A stretch of 64,000 nt of DNA from Chamaecrista fasciculata. Its lineage: Eukaryota; Streptophyta; Magnoliopsida; Fabales; Fabaceae. The stretch is taken from positions 1 to 64,000 of the forward strand of contig QANZ01032345.1 of NCBI GenBank assembly GCA_003254925.1, given 5' to 3'. The translations under genes were made by a program, and so were the position numbers. The notes below the pieces were generated by a model. That model ran no database searches and was not told where the DNA came from. It worked only from the letters and a program-made list of their open reading frames with translations. This document shows, in pieces, positions 35,995 through 47,106 of this stretch (position 1 is the first letter of the stretch; each line of letters opens with the position of its first letter).

Positions 35995-36812
35995 AAGCTC
36001 CAAAGAATATAGGTTGGTTTTTGTTTTAGTTTGGACAATTCATAGTTGACTTTAATCCTCTCAACCTTTTTCCTTCCCTCCAAACAAGGAATGGATGTAT
36101 GTCTTGTTTAACTTTTTACTTTGATAGAATTTAGTGTTTTATTGGGCCCCTTTCTGCTGCATTATTTGGGAATAACCCCCTCCCCCAATTTTTTTTTCAT
36201 ATATATTTTCAGTCGATTTTAATTTGTGGTATCTCTGAGTTTGTTAGACCCTGATTCTAGAAAATGAATAGGAAAAATGGTTCTTCGACAAAATGAGGAT
36301 TAACTAATGTAGTTTAGGTAGGATGATTCATATCTTAAAATTATCAAAATTTGATATATATATTCTTTGGGACCTGTTCTCCTGTTTATTTTATGTAGGA
36401 ATAATATCTCATACGTAGAGAAGAATCTATCTCAGATTAGCAAGACATGAAACAATATAGTTTTTCTGTTATCATCCGTACACGAAAGTTTAATAAATTT
36501 AGACCTAAGTAGATTGACTATTCGACCAACTTTCATGAGTTCATCCCTGTTTTGACTTTCCATTTCAGAAATTTGAGAAGCTAAATCAAGGTCTACACTT
36601 ACCCAACTATTATTATTATTACTAATTTTTAAGTGTTAATTCAAATGTTTCTTCTCGAATCTGGCACACTAGACCTGATGTTTAACGACTAGAGCATGTG
36701 AAAAGTGGCAAAAGGAGTGACCTACGATTCACCCCTCACTTCTCCTGATAACATTTTGTTGCAAAATGTGAAGAATCGGAACAAATGATTAGGGCAAATA
36801 GGTTGAGCACAT
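35995..36812 (+). other. 3' flank of the zinc-finger gene
   Basis: The first 150-250 bp after the stop is likely the 3' UTR (T-rich, running to about 36150-36250). Beyond that I see no gene, RNA or repeat. Confidence 0.4.
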
Positions 36813-36821
36813 GTTGGGTTG

Positions 36822-39009
36822 CGTTTTTTTTTTGATAACAACGTCAAAGGATTAAAAGGTAATAAAGGAGTCTAAACCTAACATAACGGTAGGAGAATGA
36901 GCAATAGACATAAAAACTTACAGAAGTCCTTATGCGAAAGTTGGTGTCGTGCAATCTGAAACCTGTTGTGCCAGCAGAGACCGAACATCCTTGACGACGG
37001 GAAGTAAGAGTGCATTGGGCGTAACTGCTCCCAGGGCAAAGTGAAGTGTACCTGGTTTGTTGGAAGCAATAGTGACCCGAGTGGTGAAACATCTCGCTAG
37101 GTTGATCACAATTTCCCTAAGAGTAGTACAGACAAACAGGTTACGATTCGAACAACCTTGATTAGATCTCTTACCAAGCAATGTACACCTTCCCTGCACA
37201 AAAACCAAAAAATACATAGTAGCAACCCTCCTAATTTTGCAATCCAATAATAGGATAGTGGGACCCGACGAAGAAGAAATTTGGCAAATTGGCCAAGAGA
37301 TCGCAGTCCTTTACTTTTGTGGTCCCAATAAAAGGTCATTCTTCTGATTAGTGGAAGATGAGAAGGCATTCCAAAAGGATGTCGTGCTCTGGATGGTACG
37401 AGTGGGGTCAGCGTGAATCCCTTCGAAGATTCGTTGATTCATAGCCAACCAGATTGCCTGGAGAATAACAAAAACCAGCCCAATGAACGACGACATGAAG
37501 GAGGATTGGAAAAGATACATGTCAAGGAGCTGGCCCAACCAAACCTGAAAATTGTAGACCTGGAACATAGTGCGTAGGATTTTCGGCATTGCTCCGAACC
37601 AAACTGCTCTGGAGAAATCACAATGGAGAAAAAGATGTTCTTAATCTTCATTGTCATGATTACATAGCACACACCCACCCTGAATCATCAAATGATGTTT
37701 CTGCAAAGAATCAATGGTAGGAAGGGCATTATGGTACAACCGCCAGATAAATAACAAAACCTTTGACGGTGCTTGAATTTTCCAGAAGACGTCCCATCGA
37801 AAGGCTAAGCCATCGTCGGGAACCAAGGTTGCTTGGTTAGCAAGCAACCGAGAGTAGCCAGAAGCCACTGTATAAACACCTGAGGGCGAACCAGACCACA
37901 TCAACTAGTCCGGGGCATTAGTAAAGGAAAGAGGTGTATTCAACACCCGACAAAACCATGGTCTGGTCAAAACATTGCAAGACAGCCTCTCTATTCCAAC
38001 CACCATTAGGAGAGATGTAGAGATCACTAACCATCTGAAAATCAGGCGGTTTAGAAGGCAAGGGTTGCCACCAGAACTTAGACTCAAAGAGGAATATTAG
38101 TACCAGAACCAATATTCCACCTAAGATGATCCTGAATCAAAGATTTATTGGCCACGATACCCTTCCACACCCTAGAAAGTTGTGTTGTAGATACCGTGTT
38201 GTTATGAAGGACACCGCGAAAGTACTTGCTAATGATCCAACGGTTACACAGAGAACTTGGATTCTTGTGAACATTCCACACCTGCTTTGCTAAGAGGGCC
38301 TGATTAGTAAGCGCAAAACTCCTAAATCCCAGACCACCCTGTCTCTTTGGACGACACAATTTCGAAAAGGAGGAATGGTGCATAGCCGTTCATTTCTAAA
38401 ACCCCAAAAGAAATTAGCCGTTATCGAATCAAACCGTCATGCCACAGAGATAGGGAACTTAAAAACTGACATTTGATATAAAGGTAAACTCTGAAGAACT
38501 GAAGTAGCCAAGGTAAGTCGTCTTGCCTGAGACAAGAGCTTGGACTTCCAACCCGAGAGCTTACTGTTGAATTTGTCCAAAAGTTCTTGGAAGAGATCAA
38601 CAGGCTTAGAGTTATAATCCAAAGTGGATCCTAAGTACTTTCCCAAGGTTGGAGAATAACTGATGCCAAACGTAGAGGCCAACAAACGCTTGTGGAGACA
38701 TGGAACGTTAGGAGAAAAAATGATCCTGGATTTACTCTTATTGACCTCCTGACCAGCTAGACGACCATACCTTTGAAGTACTTGAGCAACATTCTGACAA
38801 GAATCCATCGTAGATTGGAAAAATCAAAAGACATCATCGGCATACATGAGGTGTGAAATAAAAGGACTCTGATTGCCGAAAGTGATTCCTTTAATTTTCT
38901 TCTGATCTTCAAGTTTGAGTAGCATACAAGATAAAACATTAACACAAAAAATGAACAAATAAGGTGATAGTGGGTCACCTTGGCGAAGGCCACACTGCGG
39001 CGTAAAAGA
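36822..39009 (-). mobile_element. 5'-truncated LINE with RT and zf-RVT remnants
   Basis: On the minus strand, from about 39009: PQCGLRQGDPLSPYLFIFCV and a YADD box near 38845 (RT core), LAGQEVNKSKSRIIFSPNV, KYLGSTLDYNSK and LLSQARRLTLATSVLQSLPL. Then the C-terminal RT part CRPKRQGGLGFRSFALTNQA, ALLAKQVWNVHKNPSSLCNR and HLRWNIGSGTNIPL. Then the zf-RVT domain WSGSPSGVYTVASGYSRLL, WKIQAPSKVLLFIWRLYHNA and CVLCNHDNED, and a decayed RNase H-like tail. Frames shift and stop many times. A T-run at 36824-36833 is the reverse of a poly-A tail. GTTGGGTTG stands at 36813-36821 and 39010-39018, a plausible target duplication. Confidence 0.88.
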
Positions 39010-39018
39010 GTTGGGTTG

Positions 39019-39291
39019 AGTTGGGTTGGGCTACACATCAAGCTGTCATTTTTTTTGAAACATATTTTTAATTTCATAAAAAAAATATTATTATAAATTT
39101 GTGAGTAGTAAATAAAAATGTTTATATATAATAAAAATTTGTAAAAATATAGATTTTATATATATAAATATAGATCAATTAAAATGCAATCCATAACATG
39201 TATAAATGTGATACATATATGTAATCATGTAAATTTTAAAATTAAAATATCTTAATTAAAAAGAACTAACAATATAAATATGAGTAAACTA
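39019..39291. other. AT-rich stretch, nothing recognised
   Basis: Short A/T runs only, between the LINE and the Mutator-like element. Confidence 0.4.
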
Positions 39292-40170
39292 GAAAATCGG
39301 TCCCTGGATTATGACGCGTTTACAAGTTGGTCCCTGAATTTATCGAATAGACGAATAAGTCTCCGAATTTGACGAACGTTAGACAAATAGGTCCCTCCAT
39401 CAACTTGACGTTTCAAAAAACGTGACGTGACACATTAAGTGCTGGCGTGGCACGTTAACTGCCACGTCAGCATGGATTTAACTGGAAAAAAAACTGCCAA
39501 CTGGGTTAATATGCGCCACATTAGCATTATTACTAAAAAAAGAAAGAAAATTCGTGTGTTGTCAACTTGGTCCTTGGCTTCAATTTTTATCCCATCATTT
39601 TCAATTCCCCCTCTTTTTCATCATCTTCATTCATTTTAGTCTCAAATCCTCAAAATAAAATTTTAAAGTGTCTCAAAACTCTTCCAAACGATCCAATTTA
39701 GTCCTTAACAGTATTAAAAACCCTAAACCTCAAACTCTAAACCCTAAAACTATAAACCCTAAACCCTAAAATCTAAAAAAATCTAATTTGAGCAATTAGA
39801 TCTATCACCCATTCTTATACCATTATTCTAAACTCCCCCTCTTTTCATCATCTTCATACATTTTAGTCCCAAATCCTCAAAATAAAATTGTAAAATGTCC
39901 CAAAGCTCTACCAAACATTCCAATTTAGTCCTTAAAAATATTAAAAACCATAAAACTCTAAATCCAAAACCCTAAAACCCTAAACTCTAAAATCCTAAAC
40001 CCTAAAATCTAAAACCCTAAACTCTAACCCCTAAACCCTAAACCCCTAAAAAATCACTCTCTTGCAATTTGGTCCCGGGGTCCTCAAATTTATTAAATCA
40101 GAATTAAAAAAAAACATTTGGTCCCTAAAACCTAATTTCATCATCATCTTCTTCATCTTCATCAACTCAA
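39292..40170 (+). repeat. Mutator-like element, left inverted arm
   Basis: Contains a tandem duplication of about 230 bp (blocks at about 39600-39720 and 39835-39950) and many degenerate AAACCCT units. Partner arm at 41385-42275. Confidence 0.78.
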
Positions 40171-40274
40171 TTTTTATACCTTCTCTCTCGAAGCCATTTG
40201 GATACCTTCTCTTTTCCCTCTTTTCATATTGCCTTCTCTCCCAAATTCCCAAACCCTCCTTCTATACAATATAC

Positions 40275-40822
40275 CTGGACCGGTCATTGAACCGGGTGAA
40301 GCAGCGGTTCAAGTCGATGATCCAACCGGGGTTCAACCGGAGTCAAATCGTTTATAAATAAATAAATTAATAAATAATAAATAACTAAAGAAATAAAAAA
40401 AATTAAAAAAAGAGACTGACTCCTCCTTCGTACCTTTAGTGTAACTCTTTATTGTTTAGTTATTTCAGTGTTTTGTGGTGGTCTTGTTTTTTAATTTTTT
40501 GAAAATAAAACCTACCCCACTTTGACCTAATGTTTGAATCTAACTTTTTCTCTCTTAAATCCCTTCGTCTCCTCGCTCACTGTCACTCCTACCCCTTCTT
40601 CTTCTTCTTCTCCTCCTCCATTTTCCGAAGCCCACCATGACAAAAAGTTGAACCGGTTGAACCTCAAACCCGCCGGTTCACTCCGGTTTTGCCGATTATT
40701 GACCGGTTTGGGCGGTTGTTGACCGGTTCCTTACTTATCCGGTTCTCTGAGAACTCGGACCGGACTGGCACCCGATCCCAGGTTCAACCGGTTGGACCGG
40801 CCGGTCCGGTTTTAATAACCCT
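40275..40822. repeat. CCGGTT-rich MITE, TSD AATATAC
   Basis: It begins CTGGACCGGTCATTGAACCG and ends GGTCCGGTTTTAATAACCCT. The 7-bp repeat AATATAC stands on both sides (40268-40274, 40823-40829; 8 bp with one mismatch). It is rich in CCGGTT/AACCGG inverted motifs, as in a widespread plant hAT-like MITE type. Confidence 0.7.
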
Positions 40823-40925
40823 AATATACACCATACGACCTCTATACTCTGTAATTTCACACTATCCGGAAATTTATTAAAAGCAAACTCAATCACTCAG
40901 ACGCAAGCATTGGCTCTTCACATTC

Positions 40926-41353
40926 TTACAGACTGAAAACCATAGCAGAAGCCATGGCTGCCCCAACAAAGCCAGCGAAGGAGACGAATACCCAAGATGC
41001 AGCATTCGGATGCAATTCATGCGAAGGAGACAGAGTGACTTGACCGGCGGGAGCAGGTGACAGCGGAGACGACGATGAGGCAGTGGTGGTTGTGTTTGAC
41101 GACGATGATGAGTTGCGATTGCTTCTGTCGGCGAGCACGATCACAACGACCTTCTCGTTCTTGAGGCAGCTGTCTTTATCCCGCTTACGAAGAAGTGTGC
41201 TCCTGACTGATTGAACTTGATCACCGTGTGGCCATCAGAGAATTTTGCGATCGGCGAGTCGGTGTTACAATTGGCGTAGTCCTTGCTCTTCACTTGGAGC
41301 ACTGAGTCTTGCCCTGATTGGTAATTGAACACTGCGATTCCCAAATGCAATGG
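40926..41353 (-). pseudogene. Captured exon of an early nodulin-like (phytocyanin) gene
   Basis: The minus strand encodes the second half of a phytocyanin domain: HLGIAVFNYQSGQDSVLQVK, SKDYANCNTDSPIAKFSDGH and TVIKFNQSGAHFFVSGIK. After a one-base loss near 41171 comes a conserved-type Cys/Lys segment and VVVIVLADRSNRN. A Ser/Pro linker and a hydrophobic tail (WVFVSFAGFVGAAMASAMVF) follow, ending at the stop 40926-40928. The tail looks like a GPI-anchor signal. The intact family consists of secreted, GPI-anchored copper-protein-like proteins that have lost copper binding. Only the second-exon part is here, without the signal peptide, and the frameshift rules out a normal product. It lies inside the Mutator-like element. 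Confidence 0.85.
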
Positions 41354-41384
41354 AAGTTATTGTCATATATATTAGGATTTAGAA

Positions 41385-42275
41385 AGAAGATGAAGACAGT
41401 GGTGATGAAGATGATGATGAAATTAGGATTTAGGACCAAAATGTTTTTTTAATTCTGATTTAATAAATTTGGACCCAGGGACCAAATTGCAAGAGTGATT
41501 TTTTTAGGGATTTGGGGTTTAGGGGTTAGGATTTAGGGTTTTAGATTTTAGGGTTTAGGGTTTTAGAGATTAGGGTTTTGGGATTTTAGGGTTTTTAATA
41601 TTTTTCAGGACCAAATTGGAATGTTTGGAGGAGTTTTGGGATACTTTACAATTTTATTTTTAGGATTTGGAACTAAAATGAATGAAAATGATGAAAAGAG
41701 GGGGAATTGAGAATAATGGGATAAGAATGGATGAGAGACCTAATTGCTCAAATTAGATTTTTTTAGGGTTTAGGGTTTAGGGTTTAGGGTTTAGGGTTTA
41801 GGGTTTAGGATTTTAGGGTTTAAGGTTTAGGGTTTATAATTTTAGGGTTTAGAGTTTGGGTTAATACTTTTAAGAATTAAATTGGAATATTTCGAAGAGT
41901 TTTGGGACACTTTAAAATTTTATTTTGAGGATTTGAGACTAAAATGAATGAAGATGGTGAAAAAGAGGGGAAATTGAAATTAATGGGATAAAAATTGAAG
42001 CTAGGGACTAATTTGACAGCACACGATTTTTTTTTTTTAGTAATAATGCTGATGTGGCGCATATTAATCCAGATGGCAGTTTTTTTTAGTTTAACCCTTG
42101 CTGACATGGCAGTTAACGTGCCACATCAGCACTTAACGTACCTCGTCACGTTTTTTGAAACGTCAGGTTGACAGAGGGACCTATTTGTCTAACGTTCGAC
42201 AAATTTAGGGACTTATTTGTCTATTCGATAAATTCAGGGACCAAACTATAAACGCGTCATAATACAAGAACCAAT
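41385..42275 (-). repeat. Mutator-like element, right inverted arm
   Basis: Reverse copy of 39292-40170. Includes six perfect TTTAGGG units at 41762-41803 and many degenerate ones (41510-41600, 41810-41865). Confidence 0.78.
41762..41803 (+). repeat. Telomere-type repeat, six TTTAGGG units
   Basis: Six perfect tandem copies of the plant telomere unit, flanked by degenerate ones, inside the right arm. The left arm has only degenerate AAACCCT units. Confidence 0.92.
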
Positions 42276-42292
42276 TTGTATGTCTTTTTTTT

Positions 42293-42403
42293 ATGTTTAT
42301 GTCTTTTTTATATATTTTTGTATGTTTATAAACAAAACATACAAAAACATAAATTCTCTCATATACAAAAACATACAAAAATATATAAAAAAGACATAAA
42401 CAT
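42293..42403. repeat. Perfect 35-bp hairpin
   Basis: 42293-42327 is the exact reverse complement of 42369-42403, with a 41-bp loop that itself contains AAACATACAAAAACAT. Low complexity and AT-rich. It sits directly outside the right end of the Mutator-like element. Confidence 0.85.
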
Positions 42404-42429
42404 ATATAAACAAAACAAAGAAAAAAACA

Positions 42430-42720
42430 GAAAAAATATTAAAATCTTCAGCACCTCTATGCCGACATTGAGAACACACTCTTTCAAGCCAACTAACTAC
42501 ATCATTCTCTCCAAAAACGTCCATTCTTAGAGAAAAAGGGATACCAAACCAAACCGTTTCACAAGATCACAAAACAAAAAAAAAAAACATGAGAAAGAGA
42601 CTCACAATCATTGATGTAGAAAACACAAGTCCTATTGAGAAGCTTCCAAATGAACATCAGCATTCTCAAAGGCAACTTGATCTTCCAAAAGTCTTTCAAA
42701 CGAAAGGCACAATTGTCGGA
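42430..42720 (-). pseudogene. LINE zf-RVT scrap
   Basis: Minus-strand reading with shifts gives RLKDFWKIKLPLRMLMFIWK followed by LLNRTC, ESLSHVFFF and VKRFGLVSLFL. This is the pattern of the zinc-binding RT-associated domain at the end of plant LINE ORF2 (compare WKIQAPSKVLLFIWRLYHNA at 37.8 kb). No other LINE parts adjoin it. Confidence 0.6.
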
Positions 42721-42858
42721 TTTAGTCCAATTTTGCCTTCAAGAAGCATTTGTAGTAATTTTACATTTATTGAATTTAGTTCAATTTAGCCTTCAAGAGG
42801 CATTTGGGATAACATTGTTACAATTATTGGATTCGGTCCAATTTTGGTCTTAAAAAGG
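42700..42858 (+). repeat. Degenerate 56-bp minisatellite, left part
   Basis: About three units of the pattern AAAGGCATTTG...TATTGGATTTAGTCCAATTTT...CTT. The array continues at 46951-47106 after the solo LTR. Confidence 0.72.
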
Positions 42859-43970
42859 TGATCAGCCCTAATATATTTTATTTGGCCTTCTTTTCATATC
42901 TTTATAATGATAATATATAATAGTTAGACCAATTAATATGCTAAGGGTTGCACTAAGGTATGGCATAATAAAGTGGATAAAATAGATTATTTAGCGTTTA
43001 TTTATTGTATTTTATAAATAAGTGCTATTTAATGGGTTTTTAGTGTTTCAGATATCCAAATAGGGTCTAACCAAAGGGAATCATCTAGAATCAATGAGAA
43101 GATATCAAAAAGCACAAGATACTCTTGTGCCGCCATGTGGGCCGCTGGCCCAAAATAGGAATTCCCGCAGCGCACGTATCTGAGAGGAGTATGATGTCAA
43201 CAAGTAACCTTCAGCGTAAAAATAGGATGAGTCATTACTTGAGCCGACGACCCAAGTGAAGAGTCCCACGGCACACCCAAGTTAAAAGATAAAAGATATG
43301 TTTTGGACGGCCAGGATTCAAGATATCAAGATACAACGAAGATATTCCGGATATTTCGCTGTGCCGCAAGTCTGAGCCGCCGGCCCATTCAACGGCCCAA
43401 GTGCAAATTCGTTCCTTGACTTGCGCCCCAAGTATATTCTCACGCCTATAAATAGAACTCGACATTCCACATCTCAAAAAAGCTCAGAAACGCCCCAGCA
43501 CCTCAACTGGAGGCAGAATAGAATAGAGAGAGAGTAGTTGTCAATAGGTCTCCATGATGAGAGCTTAAACGTTCTTTATCCTAGAGGAGAATCTGAAGGA
43601 AGCCAGAGTTCTTTGTAGTCCAGGGAGTTGTAGTTTAATTATGTTTATTCATTAATTGTTCTTAGATCTAGGTATTTGATTTCAAGATACAATTATATGT
43701 TTGGATTGATAGATCAGTACTTTATTAGGGATAATTGTTGATATTCCTGGATTCTATCTCTTTTACGATAAATATAGGTTGCTCTTTAAAACATGTTATT
43801 CACATGGTTGGTTTACTGAAGAGTGTTCTATCTATCTTAGAAATATAATTAGGATTATTCTTTATTGCTTATACTTGTTTATTCTTCCGATGTGGTAATA
43901 ATATGGATTGCCCTGAAGAGCCTTGACAAATGCTCATAACCCATTATTGGTTGAGTGATCGATCCTAATC

Positions 43971-46566
43971 CACTACAAGAAATTAGACTTTTTGCAGCGA
44001 CGATTTTCGTCGCCAATAGCCCCAAAATCGCTGCAAAAGGTTATTTGCAGCGACATAATGGTCGCTGCAAGAAGCTCCGTCGCAAAAGGTTTTTGCAGCG
44101 ATAAGATCGCTGCAAAAAAAGAGGAATTGCAGCGACATGTTTGTTGCAAAAAATCCAACAAATTTCGTGGATTAAAGTGTCGCCACAAAAGCATATGCTT
44201 CTGCAACGATGTTGTCGCTGCAAAAGATACTCTTTGGCAGCGATTTATTTGCTACAAAAGGTCTTTTTGGGCAGCAAATTAAGCATTGCTGCAAAAAGGT
44301 CTATTGCAGCAATGCTTTTGTCGCTGCAAAAATAAAAATTGCAGCGATTTTATCTTTGCTACCAAAGAACCTTTGTTTGTAGCGAATTTTAATGTCACTG
44401 CAAAAGGGTCTATTGCAGCAACCTTTTGTCGCTACAAAAACTTTATTTTTTATTTTTTTTCACAATTATTTATATATATATATAATATTTATCCTTAATA
44501 ACAATTTTTTTCTTAAAATGTGACAAATATAAGAAATAATATCAAATATCATATTTCTTAAACAAATTAAATACATTTCAACCAAATCCAAATATTTTCT
44601 TTTAATACTTATATATCNNNNNNNNNNNNNNNNNNNNNNNNNNNNNNNNNNNNNNNNNNNNNNNNNNNNNNNNNNNNNNNNNNNNNNNNNNNNNNNNNNN
44701 NNNNNNNNNNNNNNNNNNNNNNNNNNNNNNNNNNNNNNNNNNNNNNNNNNNNNNNNNNNNNNNNNNNNNNNNNNNNNNNNNNNNNNNNNNNNNNNNNNNN
44801 NNNNNNNNNNNNNNNNNNNNNNNNNNNNNNNNNNNNNNNNNNNNNNNNNNNNNNNNNNNNNNNNNNNNNNNNNNNNNNNNNNNNNNNNNNNNNNNNNNNN
44901 NNNNNNNNNNNNNNNNNNNNNNNNNNNNNNNNNNNNNNNNNNNNNNNNNNNNNNNNNNNNNNNNNNNNNNNNNNNNNNNNNNNNNNNNNNNNNNNNNNNN
45001 NNNNNNNNNNNNNNNNNNNNNNNNNNNNNNNNNNNNNNNNNNNNNNNNNNNNNNNNNNNNNNNNNNNNNNNNNNNNNNNNNNNNNNNNNNNNNNNNNNNN
45101 NNNNNNNNNNNNNNNNNNNNNNNNNNNNNNNNNNNNNNNNNNNNNNNNNNNNNNNNNNNNNNNNNNNNNNNNNNNNNNNNNNNNNNNNNNNNNNNNNNNN
45201 NNNNNNNNNNNNNNNNNNNNNNNNNNNNNNNNNNNNNNNNNNNNNNNNNNNNNNNNNNNNNNNNAAACTAACTACACAAAATGCAAATCCTCTCATTAAT
45301 TCATATCTATGAGTATTGTCATTGTAGTCCTTGAATTATTGAAATAATTGATTTAATTTTACCCCTAAATTAATGAGGACTAAATTGATAACATCCATAT
45401 AATCTAGTGGACTAAATTGTTAATTTACCCCTAAATTAATAATAATGAGTTCCTACTTTCTGGGTGCCATCAAACAATTAAAATTGGATGGATCATTACA
45501 GTCAGCAAACATGCAGATCAAATCAAACAATATTCATTATGCAGAAACATTCATGATTAAGTAAAATCATAATTTCAACAACTAAAAAACAATGCTAGCC
45601 AGCCCAACCAATGATATAAATGCATCACCAAGAATAGAACATTGAAAAATACAATATAAACATTTACCTGATTAAATACAGCCATCAAAGCAGATACTTG
45701 TGCTTGCAAATCTAATTGCTTATGCTCTATCTCCATGCGTCATGTTTCCTAAAAATTTGAGTCAGTTGATTAAATTAAAGGCTTATAGTGAAATTGAAGG
45801 CTAAGAAAACAGAAACAATCATGTTCCCTAAAAATTTGAGCCAGTTGATGATAGAAATCACAGCCTAACTTTAGAGGCTTTCTTATGATTTTGAATGAAC
45901 TTACTAGCTACAAGGCAAGAAAAACTGATTCCATCACCACTACTCAATTATTTCCTAAAAATTGATTTGCCAACTCACTCTTCAGCTTCTCCTCCACTAC
46001 TATATCCTGTGCCACCTTCACCACTACTTAATTATTTCCCCATTATTATAATAATAATAATAATAATAAGCTTCATCTAACCATGTACCTCTACACACGT
46101 GTTATCTTCCTAGTAACATGTCCAAATAAAACCTCATCTTATTTAAGCAGCTTAACTTTAGAGGCTTTCTTATGATTTTGAATGAACTTAATAGTGTAGT
46201 GTTTTCTTAGTAACAGGGGACAACTCAAGACAAGGAAATTAATACATTATATATATAATCAACTTCAAAACTTACTAGCTGCTACAAGGCATCAATTATA
46301 TATATATGTATGTACTACAGCGACTTCCATTCATTCGCTGCCTATAGTTTTCGCACCAAAATTTTAAACTTTCGCGGACAAGTATTGGCAACAACTTTGC
46401 TAAAGTCACTGCTAATACCTACACTTTCTGCAGCGATATTTTAAGTCGCTACAAAATATGTCTATTAGCAGCGACAAATTTTAGTCGCTGCAGAAGCCCT
46501 ACTTTTCGTAGCAATATCCGTATCGCTGCAAAAAGGTCGCTGCAAAAAACCCATTTTCTTGTAGTG
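43971..46566. mobile_element. CACTA (En/Spm-type) transposon, non-autonomous, TSD ATC
   Basis: Ends CACTACAAGAAAT... and ...TTTTCTTGTAGTG are inverted. ATC is duplicated at 43968-43970 and 46567-46569; a 3-bp duplication is standard for this superfamily. Many subterminal copies of TTTGCAGCGAC in both orientations occupy 43985-44450 and 46330-46555, the kind of repeats that TnpA-type proteins bind. On the minus strand near 45668-45745 a short exon-like piece reads MEIEHKQLDLQAQVSALMAV, resembling the C-terminal coiled coil of plant Ptta/En-Spm proteins, followed by a splice donor. No catalytic transposase is seen; 647 bp is N. Confidence 0.9.
44618..45264. other. Assembly gap inside the CACTA element
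   Basis: 647 consecutive N. The reading frame reported across it on the minus strand is meaningless. Confidence 0.99.
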
Positions 46567-46950
46567 ATCTTATATCTTTCACCATTGTTCTTAGTTATAT
46601 TCGAAGTTTCGGGTTAATAACTATGAATATGATTTTTTACATAATTAAAGTGACACTTCAATCCCATATCTTTATGAACTATGATGGTAGAATTCATGAT
46701 TATTCTCTAGGGTATCTTTATATTATTATTCGTTCATCGTTTATATTATTGTTCTTACACTTATCTTTATAGTCTTACCTAAGTTCATAGATGTTCATAT
46801 AAATAATAGTTATCTTTAACCACGAAGTTCCGCGAGAGATTCGACCTTGTGTTAGCCTCTATACTATATTTTAATATATAGTAATACTCTCGAGGCTCAA
46901 GTATTATTAATTTGATTCGTTTGGCACTTCACGACAAAGTGCCCGCATCA

Positions 46951-47106
46951 AAAGGCATCTAGTGCAGCTTAGTTGCATTTATTGGATTCAATCCAATGCC
47001 TTTGAAAGGCTATTGACGTAATTTAATTATGTTTGTTGGATTTAGTTCAATTTTTGCTTGAAAAGGCATTTGATGCAATTCAATTGTATCTATTGGATTT
47101 AGTCGA
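46951..47106 (+). repeat. Degenerate 56-bp minisatellite, right part
   Basis: Three more units (AAAGGCATCTAG..., AAAGGCTATTGACG..., AAAAGGCATTTGATG...) of the array at 42700-42858. The solo LTR sits between unit 3 and unit 4. Confidence 0.72.

Larger units (their letters stand above)
39292..42275. mobile_element. Mutator-like element carrying a host exon (Pack-MULE-like)
   Basis: Two arms of about 0.88 kb (39292-40170 and 41385-42275) are inverted copies of each other. For example GGATTATGACGCGTTTACAA near 39307 pairs with the reverse of the sequence near 42260, and AATATGCGCCACAT near 39508 pairs with ATGTGGCGCATATT near 42053. Long terminal inverted repeats of this kind are typical of Mutator-like elements. 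Between the arms lie an hAT-type MITE and a fragment of an early nodulin-like gene. No transposase is present. A 9-bp target duplication could not be resolved because the outer ends are diverged. Confidence 0.75.
42859..46950 (+). mobile_element. Athila-like solo LTR with nested CACTA element, TSD AAAGG
   Basis: It starts TGATCAGCCC and ends GTGCCCGCATCA. AAAGG is repeated at 42854-42858 and 46951-46955. Without the CACTA insert (43971-46566 plus 3 bp) it is about 1.49 kb, the length of the LTR at 12254-13751, with the same landmark blocks (AATTAATATGCTAAGGG, CTATAAATAGA near 43447, TTCCGCGAGAGATTCGACC near 46829). No internal region is present, so the element was reduced to one LTR by recombination. 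Confidence 0.88.

Noticed and set aside
41140-41350. Possible intact nodulin-like gene
   Set aside because: A one-base loss near 41171 breaks the frame, the first exon is missing, and both sides are Mutator-like arms.
41510-41865. Former chromosome end (interstitial telomere)
   Set aside because: The telomere-like units are part of a mobile element arm with an inverted partner and are mostly degenerate.
43985-44450. CRISPR-like array of TTTGCAGCGAC motifs
   Set aside because: Motifs occur in both orientations with irregular spacing and lie between CACTA ends. They are subterminal transposon repeats.
44466-45296. 276-residue minus-strand frame
   Set aside because: Consists mostly of N. It is a product of the assembly gap.
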